This document shows, one piece after another, positions 15,723-22,485 of a DNA stretch of 33,086 nucleotides. Origin of the DNA: an uncultured bacterium (GTDB taxonomy: Bacteria; Verrucomicrobiota; Kiritimatiellia; RFP12; UBA1067); contig CACWIW010000070.1 of the NCBI GenBank assembly GCA_902761035.1, positions 1 to 33,086 on the forward strand. Reading direction: 5' to 3'. The first letter of the stretch is position 1; each line of letters begins with the position of its first letter. Both the position numbers and the translations under genes were made by a program. Below the pieces are notes generated by a model. The model made no database searches. It saw only the letters and a list, made by a program, of their open reading frames with translations, and had not been told where the DNA came from.

Positions 15723-17189
15723 TCAAAGTCCCAGCAGTTTTCGCGCCGGAACGATTGCATCGAAATATCCGTTCCCCTCGACTGCGCCGTCCAGTTCGCC
15801 GTCATAGACCAGGACCGGCCTCGCGCTAACGCCCTTCCGGAGGGGCAGGCGTTTGATCTTCGACTCAACCTCGTCCTCGATCTCCACGCCGATTGACTTC
15901 TTTCGCTTCACCTCCACGACGTACGCCGTCCGAGCGGTCTGCACAAGAAGGTCTATCTGGCATCCATGCTTTCCCCCATCGCGCGAAAGCTTTTCGTGCC
16001 TGTACGGCGCAGCCGACAACACGATGGAGTTCCCAAGCCCCAGAAATGGCACAAGCTCCATGACATTGTTCACGACGAGGTTCTCGAACTGAAGCCCCAT
16101 GATGGTGTTCCACCCCGGCAGGTGTTCCAGCGACATGTAGCGGAACACGCCACGTTCGATCTCGCCCTTGTGTTCGGCAATGTATTTGAGGTAGAACCGC
16201 GTGTAGTTGTCGCGAAGACGATACTTCCCGACCCGACACTCCGCACCCGTCTCCGGATTCTTGCCCACGTCGGACGAAATGAATCCGCCTTCCGCAAGTT
16301 CGCGCAGGATACGCGAGAGGCGCCCGTTCCTCCCCACGTCGATGGCGGTCGCGAGTTCGGCACCGGATTTGGGTCCGTCCGCCAATGCAATGAGCAATTT
16401 CCGCTTCAGCTCCGTCGCCTCGCCAAAGAGCGGATTGAATATGGCATCGAAGTCCTTGAACAACTCGCCGCTCTTCAGGAAACACATTCTGCGGATGTTT
16501 TCGTCCGCAGAGAGTCCCGGATCGATCTCCTCCAGATAGCGCGGCACACCGCCTGTCACGGAGAGAACGTCGAGTATCTCCCTCGCGGCCACTCGGTTTC
16601 TCGCCTCGCCCCAGAACTGCGTGCAGACGGAAAGAGGAAGTTCTGGAAGAACATAGTCTCGGGAGAACCTTCCTGTGAATCCGGTGTTGTCCAGGATATT
16701 CTCCTTGATCCATACCGAAACAGAACCGCAAATGACGAGTATCAGCTTTTCATGCCTGTGGAAAAGCGTCTCCCATGCCGTCCTCAGCCGCCCCGGGAAG
16801 TTGGCGTCGTGCATCCCCATCCAGGAAATCTCGTCGAGCAGAACCACCGTCCGTTTGGCTTCGTCAATCTGTCCGTCAAGTCTGGCAAACGCCTCGTACC
16901 ATGTCGTTACCCGCGCACGAGAGCAACCTGTTGTCGTGGCAAGCACGTCAATGAAATTGTCCAGCTGAATCTGGTTGAGCCGTGCGTCATCAAGTTTAGC
17001 GGCTTCTTCTTTGGAATTGGGCGGCAAGCTCTCAATCTCTATGTAAACATCTGCCGTGCGACGTGCAAATTCCCGAATGAGCGTGGACTTGCCGATACGA
17101 CGTCTCCCCCTGCACGACACGATGGAACAGGTTCGCTTACGCCATAGCGTCTCCAAATCTTCAAGATACTCTTCTCTGCCTATAAACAT
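15723..17189 (-). CDS. AAA ATPase with C-terminal DUF234 nuclease-like domain (first copy)
   Basis: This belongs to the 'archaeal-type' STAND-like ATPase family fused to DUF234, whose cellular role is not established. The 488-residue protein starts MFIGREEYLEDL, then has Walker A GRRRIGKST (28-36), Walker B VVLLDE (115-120) and CGSVSVWI (sensor region). A winged-helix segment (KSGAELATAIDVGRNGRLSRILREL) and a C-terminal PD-(D/E)XK-like core follow, with D413, E426 and K428 (QIDLL, VVEVKRK). It has its own promoter and AGGA upstream, and a perfect inverted repeat just before the promoter. Base composition is somewhat lower in GC than its neighbours. A second copy of the architecture is at 25366-26784. 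Confidence 0.9.
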   Translation of the reverse strand: MFIGREEYLEDLETLWRKRTCSIVSCRGRRRIGKSTLIREFARRTADVYIEIESLPPNSKEEAAKLDDARLNQIQLDNFIDVLATTTGCSRARVTTWYEAFARLDGQIDEAKRTVVLLDEISWMGMHDANFPGRLRTAWETLFHRHEKLILVICGSVSVWIKENILDNTGFTGRFSRDYVLPELPLSVCTQFWGEARNRVAAREILDVLSVTGGVPRYLEEIDPGLSADENIRRMCFLKSGELFKDFDAIFNPLFGEATELKRKLLIALADGPKSGAELATAIDVGRNGRLSRILRELAEGGFISSDVGKNPETGAECRVGKYRLRDNYTRFYLKYIAEHKGEIERGVFRYMSLEHLPGWNTIMGLQFENLVVNNVMELVPFLGLGNSIVLSAAPYRHEKLSRDGGKHGCQIDLLVQTARTAYVVEVKRKKSIGVEIEDEVESKIKRLPLRKGVSARPVLVYDGELDGAVEGNGYFDAIVPARKLLGL

Positions 17190-17218
17190 ACTTTCGCTTT
17201 CCTGTCAAAGACGAAAGC

Positions 17219-17247
17219 ATTATAGCAAATATTTCTTAGCCCCGCAA
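17219..17247 (-). promoter_or_regulatory. Promoter of the first AAA-DUF234 gene
   Basis: On the minus strand TTGCGG (17247-17242) and a consensus TATAAT (17224-17219) are 17 bases apart, 29 bases before the ATG. The AGGA ribosome-binding site lies between. Confidence 0.75.
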
Positions 17248-17253
17248 TGGCGA

Positions 17254-17287
17254 TGTCGCGAAATCTGATTTTGCGGATTTCGCGACA
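17254..17287. repeat. Perfect 12-bp inverted repeat upstream of the first ATPase promoter
   Basis: TGTCGCGAAATC (17254-17265) and GATTTCGCGACA (17276-17287) are perfect inverse complements with a 10-base spacer. The left arm ends six bases from the -35 box. No T-run follows on either strand, so it is not a typical intrinsic terminator. It could be an operator, a structured DNA target, or the end of an inserted element. Confidence 0.85.
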
Positions 17288-17309
17288 CAGGTGTAGCAGG
17301 GGAGGTATC

Positions 17310-17490
17310 TACTGGAAGTTCGATAGTTGCGGAGAGCGGATAGTGATCCGACGGATAGCGGACTGTGCCGGGACGCTTGTCGTCGTGCGTCACGAAGTCG
17401 CGCACGCGGATGCCATCCGAGACGTAGATGGAGTCGACGCGCAGACGCTCCCTCGGCTTTGCACGGCCGAAGGCGTGATATGTATTGAGT
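17310..17490 (-). pseudogene. Remnant of endonuclease/exonuclease/phosphatase gene (C-terminal 58 codons)
   Basis: The minus strand encodes NTYHAFGRAKPRERLRVD through YPSDHYPLSATIELP, the last 58 residues of the intact gene at 20613-21539. By my count 54 of 58 residues are identical and there are no indels (constant offset of 3303 bp). The remnant lacks the N-terminal 250 residues and any start. Homology ends at its 5' side at the Asn of NTYHAF. At the 3' side its stop codon is lost and the frame runs on into non-homologous sequence. It is a partial duplication or what remains of a deleted paralogue. Confidence 0.88.
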
Positions 17491-17565
17491 AGTTGCAAGT
17501 TCTTTTTGATTGTCCATGTAGATCATGAAGAACACACGTCGCGTATTATGCCACATTTTACCCTC

Positions 17566-17594
17566 TTGCACGGCGAAATCGGATTTGGTATCAT
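17566..17594 (+). promoter_or_regulatory. Promoter for the plus-strand secreted protein
   Basis: TTGCAC (17566-17571) and TATCAT (17589-17594) are spaced by 17 bases, 72 bases before the ATG at 17667. The -10 hexamer is identical to that of the pal promoter. Confidence 0.7.
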
Positions 17595-17666
17595 TTCACC
17601 GTTCCTACGGCGCGAAGGCGCTCCAACATGGAGGAACACAAGCGATGAAACTGAAAGGAAAATGTC

Positions 17667-19070
17667 ATGAAGGCACTCAAAAGATTCATCCTCGCGGCAA
17701 CGTTTGCCGTGGCACCATTGCTTCTCATTGCGGATTCGGAGCTGTACGACATACAGTTCGAGGTCGACGGCTCGACGTATGTACTGAACGACCAGACGCT
17801 GCCGCTTGAACTTACAGTTGACGAGCAGGGCACTGGTTCGCTCGATGACATCCTGAGTAACCTGCTGGTTTCGCCGCAGTATTGCCGTTGTTATCCTGGC
17901 TCATCTTGGTGGCAGAGCATAAACTGTCCCCTTCCAGACATGTATGCGGTCTCGCTCGAAAACTGTAGTACCGGCGCTTTATGCGCCTACAGGCTCACCA
18001 TTTCCGCCCCGTTCGTGGGATACGCGGAGCTTGGGGGAGAATACGAGACGACTGAAACGTATTGGGACTTCGAGCTGGAGGAGGAGGTCACCAATACGTA
18101 CACGACGGTTTTCGACAACGTGAGAATCTCAATCCTCAACTACAATGGACCGGGAGGTGGCGGCGGTGTTGTGTCTGTCACTGTAGGACAGGTCATCGGT
18201 GCGGACGGCAATTTTTACACCGATGCAGATGACGCCTTGATGAACGGCACGACGGCGGAGGCCATGGTCGCCTACATCGATCCGACCACAGGTACAGGCC
18301 TTGCCATCGCGCTGGAGGATGCCAATGACAACAAGGTTGCATACAACGCAGCCATCGGCAACATAATACCGAACTGGGCAAACGAACATCCGGTTCTTCT
18401 CGGCGAATGGCGACTTCCGTCAGTGGAGGACTGGATGCTCATGTTCGAAGGATGCGGCGGCGATGTCTGCAACTCGGCACTCGTCGGTCAATCCACCTCT
18501 TTCTCCCCCACCGCTTTCTCTTTCTCCAGCGGCTATTTCAGCACCATGCTCGTCAACGCAGGCGGTGATGATTTAAATGATTATTATTTCTCAGACACAT
18601 TGGACGTGAATGATAACGGAAATGTCTGGAGATACAACTTCACCAACTCTGTCTTCGAAAGCGTGGCCGTATCGCCAAAAGGAAGGAGCCTTGTCCGTGC
18701 TTGTCTCGCCTTTGAGGTTCCAGTCTGGCCGGGGATGTATGCGATGTGGGCCGACATGAGCGGTGTCGCTGGCGCGTGGAACGTGACGGACGCGGACGGC
18801 ATCGCCAACGTGTTCCGTTATGCGTTCGACATGCCGAGCGGTACGTTTTCGCCAATCACCAACATCACGTTCAACGCGGAGGGCAAGGCGGTCATCGACA
18901 CGCCCATAGTTGTAAACACATCCGGTTTCACGTATTCGATCGTCGCATCGGATGATGTCGGCGGCACTGAGAATGTCGCGACATATCCTCTCTCCACCGA
19001 CGGCACGACGCTCATCGACGAGCCGCGCAAGCCAAGACGCTTCTTCCGTCTCAGGGCGAACTTGGAATGA
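17667..19070 (+). CDS. Secreted FISUMP/DUF1566-like surface protein
   Basis: This is the only accepted plus-strand gene. The 467-residue product has a signal peptide (MKALKRFILAATFAVAPLLLIA). An N-terminal beta-rich part with cysteine pairs (YCRCYPG, SINCPLPD) is followed by a Gly5 linker near 165. The middle resembles the FISUMP/DUF1566 fold: VGQVIGADGNFYTDADDA, GEWRLPSVEDWMLMFEG, SGYFST, and VRACLAF at its end. The C-terminal module starts DADGIANVFRYAFD and ends RRFFRLRANLE, like the C-terminal domains repeated on secreted proteins of PVC bacteria. AGGAAAA lies before the ATG. Function is unknown; adhesion or carbohydrate binding is only a guess. Its 3' end overlaps the convergent gene by 20 bp. 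Confidence 0.82.
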   Translation: MKALKRFILAATFAVAPLLLIADSELYDIQFEVDGSTYVLNDQTLPLELTVDEQGTGSLDDILSNLLVSPQYCRCYPGSSWWQSINCPLPDMYAVSLENCSTGALCAYRLTISAPFVGYAELGGEYETTETYWDFELEEEVTNTYTTVFDNVRISILNYNGPGGGGGVVSVTVGQVIGADGNFYTDADDALMNGTTAEAMVAYIDPTTGTGLAIALEDANDNKVAYNAAIGNIIPNWANEHPVLLGEWRLPSVEDWMLMFEGCGGDVCNSALVGQSTSFSPTAFSFSSGYFSTMLVNAGGDDLNDYYFSDTLDVNDNGNVWRYNFTNSVFESVAVSPKGRSLVRACLAFEVPVWPGMYAMWADMSGVAGAWNVTDADGIANVFRYAFDMPSGTFSPITNITFNAEGKAVIDTPIVVNTSGFTYSIVASDDVGGTENVATYPLSTDGTTLIDEPRKPRRFFRLRANLE

Positions 19071-20586
19071 TACCGGCAAAGTCGAAATGAAAAGGACCGT
19101 GAGTAACGCCGCCCCAGCAGCCGACGAGATGGTTTTCGGTCTCACGCCGCAATCCTGCCGCATACAACGCTTCGATGAAGTAGTGGTTCGCATAGGACGG
19201 CGCGGACGTGCGCACCGCCGAGACGCGCCCGTAGCCTGTCACATCGTCAAACTCGACGCCCTCTATCGGATGCGCGGCGTCCGCCGCCTCGAGATGCACG
19301 CGCATCGTCTCCGCGTCAAACGGATTTGCAATGTGGATGTTGCGCAGCGTGCAGCCGCGCAGAAGCCCCGCCTCCTTCGATCTGGTCAATGTGCCGACGA
19401 TGGACTGCGTCTTGATGTTCAGAAAGATGTCGCCGCGCTCGACCGAATCGAAACGGATGTCGTCGAACAGGAGGTTCTCGAACGCCGTCGCGTTGGAAGG
19501 CTGTATGTAGATCGCGCAGTTCGCCCAGAACGTCTCTGGTTTGGTCTTGTGCAGGGAAAGGTGCAGGACGTCTATGTCGCGGAAAACGAGGTTGCGGAAG
19601 CCCCGTCCGTTCTCGGGCCAACACTCGTATCCTACGCGGAAGGCGTTCGCCGCGTCAGTCCAGAGGATACACTTCTCCACGAGGAGGTTCTCGCACCACC
19701 ACTTCGGCGCAATCGTGTCGTCCTGCGCGCGGATAAATGAGTTGCGGATCGTCACGTCCGAACTGCGGCAGATGTCGATTGCGTCGTCGTTGATCACGTG
19801 TCCGCCGAGAATCTTCACGTTGTCCACCAGCACGCAGTCGGTCTTATCAAGCACCAGGCACCAGCTCCACGCGCCGACGATCACGATGTCGCGCACCGTG
19901 ATCTGCGAGCCTTCGAGGTGGACCACGTGTCCGCCAGGATGCACGAACCCGCCGGGATGGACCATGCGGCCGCCAGGCCCTTTGTAGTGCCCCCAGCACA
20001 GCCCGCTGATCGCGCCGCGACCGCGTATGGTGATGTTCGTGCCCGCACCGCAGACGCTGCCCTCCAAGACCGCGCCGGGCGCGAGGTAGAGCGTCTGGTT
20101 GCTCGCAAGTTTCAGATTGCGGCGGTGGCGACCGGGTTGCACGAACACGACGTTCGGGTCCTTTGCGTCCGGCACGTCCGTCTCCGGCAGATTCGCCGCG
20201 ATGACGAGCGCACGATGGCGCCCGTTCGGCTCCACAACCACCTGACAGGACGGCGCGAGCGTGAACGCCACCTCGTCATCCCCCGTACGCATCGTGCGGA
20301 TCGCGGCCTTTTTCGGCAGCACCTGCAACCTGTCAACGCCTGCGCGCGCCTTCACGCGCACCTCGACCGGGCCGGACGAATTGAACTGCGCGTACCAATA
20401 AGGTTGCGCATCACTGCCCTTGAGCCTGACAACTGGCGCGGAAATCTCCTGCACCGCCACCGCTCGACCTCCCGCCGTGACGGCAAACGGCGCACCAGGT
20501 TCTGGTTCAATGCCCTGCCCTGCGGCAAAAGCGGACGCGGCGGCGAGAGTCCGCGCAACGATGAGTGCCACTACAAGCGATCTCAT
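19051..20586 (-). CDS. Secreted parallel beta-helix glycosidase (GH28-like)
   Basis: This is a probable polysaccharide hydrolase of the pectinase-type right-handed beta-helix fold. The 511-residue protein has a signal peptide (MRSLVVALIVARTLAAASAFA), a beta-sandwich-like N-terminal part to about 150, and then helix coils such as LYLAPGAVLEGSV, ITIRGRGAISGL and ITVRDIVIVGAWSW. Candidate acids are in HVINDDAIDI and RAQDDTIAPKWW, corresponding to the NTD and DD motifs of GH28. The GHG and RIK motifs are not evident, so GH28 proper is uncertain and a GH49/GH87-type enzyme is possible. GAGGGG precedes the ATG. It lies 26 bp after the EEP gene and overlaps the plus-strand gene at its 3' end. Confidence 0.83.
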   Translation of the reverse strand: MRSLVVALIVARTLAAASAFAAGQGIEPEPGAPFAVTAGGRAVAVQEISAPVVRLKGSDAQPYWYAQFNSSGPVEVRVKARAGVDRLQVLPKKAAIRTMRTGDDEVAFTLAPSCQVVVEPNGRHRALVIAANLPETDVPDAKDPNVVFVQPGRHRRNLKLASNQTLYLAPGAVLEGSVCGAGTNITIRGRGAISGLCWGHYKGPGGRMVHPGGFVHPGGHVVHLEGSQITVRDIVIVGAWSWCLVLDKTDCVLVDNVKILGGHVINDDAIDICRSSDVTIRNSFIRAQDDTIAPKWWCENLLVEKCILWTDAANAFRVGYECWPENGRGFRNLVFRDIDVLHLSLHKTKPETFWANCAIYIQPSNATAFENLLFDDIRFDSVERGDIFLNIKTQSIVGTLTRSKEAGLLRGCTLRNIHIANPFDAETMRVHLEAADAAHPIEGVEFDDVTGYGRVSAVRTSAPSYANHYFIEALYAAGLRRETENHLVGCWGGVTHGPFHFDFAGIIPSSP

Positions 20587-20612
20587 CTACAGATCCCCTC
20601 ACCTGTTACCGT

Positions 20613-20793
20613 TCATGGCAGCTCAATTGTGGCGGAAAGTGGATAGTGGTCCGACGGATAGCGGTCCATGCCGGGACGCTTGTCGCCGTGAGTCACGAAG
20701 TCGCGCACACGGATGCCGTCCGAGACGTATATGTAGTCGACGCGTAGACGCTCCCTCGGCTTTGCACGGCCGAAGGCGTGGTACGTGTTGATC
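20613..20793. repeat. Intact-gene copy of the 181-bp direct repeat
   Basis: This stretch matches 17310-17490 in the same orientation, without gaps and at roughly nine bases in ten. The two copies bracket 3.1 kb containing the plus-strand FISUMP gene and the beta-helix glycosidase. Recombination between them would remove both genes. Confidence 0.85.
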
Positions 20794-21539
20794 GGGCCGG
20801 GGTCCTTCTTCTCGGAGACGTCGCGCGCGTCCTTCAGGAACTTGCGCGCAATTGCCGTCATCTCGGACTTCGGTCCGTCGTTGTGGTCGCCCACGAACAC
20901 GACAGGGAGCCCCTCGCTGAACGACTTCATGCGCTCCATGATGAGCTTCATGCCCTCAACCCGCGCCTTCACGGCGATGTGGTCCGTGTGCGTATTCACA
21001 AAGCAGAGCTTGCGTCCCGACTGCTTGTCCTTCAGGATCAGATACAGACACGGACGTATGTATTTCGCGCCCCATCCCATAGAGCGGGGAACGTCCGGCG
21101 TCTCGGACAGCCAGAACACGCCCTTCTTCACGAGGTCGAAACGACTCTTGCGGTAGGCAACGGGCGTAGAGACATCGTAGTCATCCACGAGATCCCACTC
21201 CTTCAGTCCGGCGCACAATTCGCGGTATGGCCTGCCATGAACTTCCTGAAAACCGAACACGTCCATATCCAGCCGACGGAGAAGCGCAATCAGGTCGTCC
21301 TTGCGTTCGTCCCAAACATTTCCCTCCGCGAGGTCCTTCTTCGACCAGACGCGCACATTGCACGTCCCCACCCGAATCGCCACATCTGCCACAACGGGAG
21401 CGGCCGCGCTTGTCGCGGCCACTGTTGGGCGGGCAGTCCCCTGCCCGCCAACTGCGCCCTGCGGCACACCCGCCGTACAGCAGCCCCCGGCCAAAACCGC
21501 CGCCGCAAGCACGATTGAAACTACGTTCACTTTCATCAT
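20613..21539 (-). CDS. Endonuclease/exonuclease/phosphatase family lipoprotein
   Basis: This is an exported member of the EEP (DNase I-like) fold, hydrolysing phosphodiesters or phosphomonoesters; the substrate is unknown. The 308-residue protein has a lipoprotein signal with LAGGC at 17-21, then a low-complexity Ala/Gly stretch to about 50. It then has GTCNVRVW, FGFQEVHGRPY (catalytic Glu), FVNTHTDH, VFVGDHNDGP (Asp/Asn) and the terminal SDHYPLSATI (catalytic His). The stretch between the lipobox and the fold contains two in-frame palindromes. AAAGGATAAAA precedes two adjacent ATGs (21539 or 21536). Its C-terminal end is duplicated at 17310-17490. Confidence 0.92.
   Translation of the reverse strand: MMKVNVVSIVLAAAVLAGGCCTAGVPQGAVGGQGTARPTVAATSAAAPVVADVAIRVGTCNVRVWSKKDLAEGNVWDERKDDLIALLRRLDMDVFGFQEVHGRPYRELCAGLKEWDLVDDYDVSTPVAYRKSRFDLVKKGVFWLSETPDVPRSMGWGAKYIRPCLYLILKDKQSGRKLCFVNTHTDHIAVKARVEGMKLIMERMKSFSEGLPVVFVGDHNDGPKSEMTAIARKFLKDARDVSEKKDPGPINTYHAFGRAKPRERLRVDYIYVSDGIRVRDFVTHGDKRPGMDRYPSDHYPLSATIELP
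21402..21451. repeat. Two in-frame palindromes in the EEP lipoprotein linker
   Basis: GGCCGCG/CGCGGCC (21402-21408 and 21414-21420, 5-base loop) is followed by GGCGGGCAG/CTGCCCGCC (21428-21436 and 21441-21449, loop TCCC). They sit within the codons for the linker after the lipobox and do not interrupt the frame. The arrangement, two adjacent GC-rich hairpins, parallels that in era. Confidence 0.75.
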
Positions 21540-21606
21540 TTTTATCCTTTCATCATATCCTTCCTAGGATCGGAGATAAAACTTCCGTTTTTGCCATAGT
21601 CCTTCA
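21540..21606. other. Short gap with a copy of the GAGATAAAACTTC motif
   Basis: The 67-bp gap between the restriction gene stop and the EEP start contains GAGATAAAACTTC at 21573-21585. This is identical to the 13-mer at 26896-26908 and, inverted, at 26872-26884. A TCCTAGGA palindrome lies just to its left. No T-run terminator is visible. Confidence 0.7.
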
Positions 21607-22485
21607 TCAACAAGCCAAATCAAGTGGCAAATCGGAGATGTCCTTCAAGCGCTTACCATCTATCATATTAGTCAATAGTATCATGGCCTCATCTTTGCTT
21701 TTAGAAGAACACTTGCCGACGGCATCAAGTAACTCATAAAGGGCGAAATGATACACGCAGTCAATGTCACCTGTCCCAAGCGCTAGCGATGCTATACGCG
21801 AGGGTAAAGGTTCAGCAGTAACCACCATGATATGTGGGACCCTGCCTTTTCTGTCGCGCATCAGATTTAACGCCTCCGTTCGGCTGTTTTGGGCTCGATC
21901 ACTTCGCATTGTCCATTTGGCCGAAATTGATGCATGGAGAATGTCCTTTCCTCCATTTTTCTTGCGAAGGTCTGCCTTTCGGCACAATGTGTCATCGACA
22001 AAGTTCTCGAGTTTGTTAATCTCATCGTCATCGCAAAGCCCTCTGGTGACAATGATATCAGGGGATACCAAATAGTCGTTCCCAAGTGCCGCTTGGAGTT
22101 TTGGATTGTTACGAACCGCTTCGGCAAGGTAAAACAGATGCTCATACTGAGCAAAATCAGCCGTCTTGATCTTGCTCTTGTTGCCTAGACGAGCAACTGA
22201 CCAGTTTCCTGGCCTCAGATTCTGGAGTTTGGGAAAAGTTGAAGCGACAAACTCAGCAATGGCCTCCTCAAATCCTGCGCCTGCCGTCTGGGCTTTTTTC
22301 TTCTTTTCGATTGTGCAGGCTCCAAGCCTCTTTGCAATCTCCTTGGCAATCGTACAGGAAAAGACGTATTTCCTATCAGCGTTTGATGCAACACCCGCTG
22401 CATCGAAACATAGAATCTTTCGATTGACCAGAACTTCATGCAGGGTTCTACGTGCCGCTGCAAATACGATGTTGTCATTCTTCAT
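21607..22485 (-). CDS. NgoMIV-family type IIF restriction endonuclease
   Basis: This is a predicted homotetrameric type II restriction enzyme. NgoMIV cuts GCCGGC and belongs with Cfr10I and Bse634I. The 292-residue protein (NgoMIV has 286) carries E73 (AGAGFEEAI), D143 (SPDIIV), S188 and K190 (ISAKWT) and E204. These match the NgoMIV catalytic residues E70, D140, S185, K187 and E201 as I recall them, with a constant shift of three. The RSDR segment (194-197) that reads the CCGG core is intact. GGAGGT nine bases before the ATG is the strongest ribosome-binding site seen here. It overlaps the methyltransferase by 11 bp. The gene is visibly more AT-rich than its neighbours, consistent with transfer. 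The outer base of the site cannot be fixed by eye. Confidence 0.92.
   Translation of the reverse strand: MKNDNIVFAAARRTLHEVLVNRKILCFDAAGVASNADRKYVFSCTIAKEIAKRLGACTIEKKKKAQTAGAGFEEAIAEFVASTFPKLQNLRPGNWSVARLGNKSKIKTADFAQYEHLFYLAEAVRNNPKLQAALGNDYLVSPDIIVTRGLCDDDEINKLENFVDDTLCRKADLRKKNGGKDILHASISAKWTMRSDRAQNSRTEALNLMRDRKGRVPHIMVVTAEPLPSRIASLALGTGDIDCVYHFALYELLDAVGKCSSKSKDEAMILLTNMIDGKRLKDISDLPLDLAC

Larger units (their letters stand above)
17190..17666. other. Intergenic region between two divergent genes
   Basis: This 477-bp region separates the minus-strand ATPase (start 17189) from the plus-strand FISUMP-like gene (start 17667). It holds, in order, the ATPase promoter, the 12-bp inverted repeat, the EEP remnant and a plus-strand promoter. 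I see no other gene. It is more AT-rich than the surrounding coding DNA outside the remnant. Confidence 0.8.
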
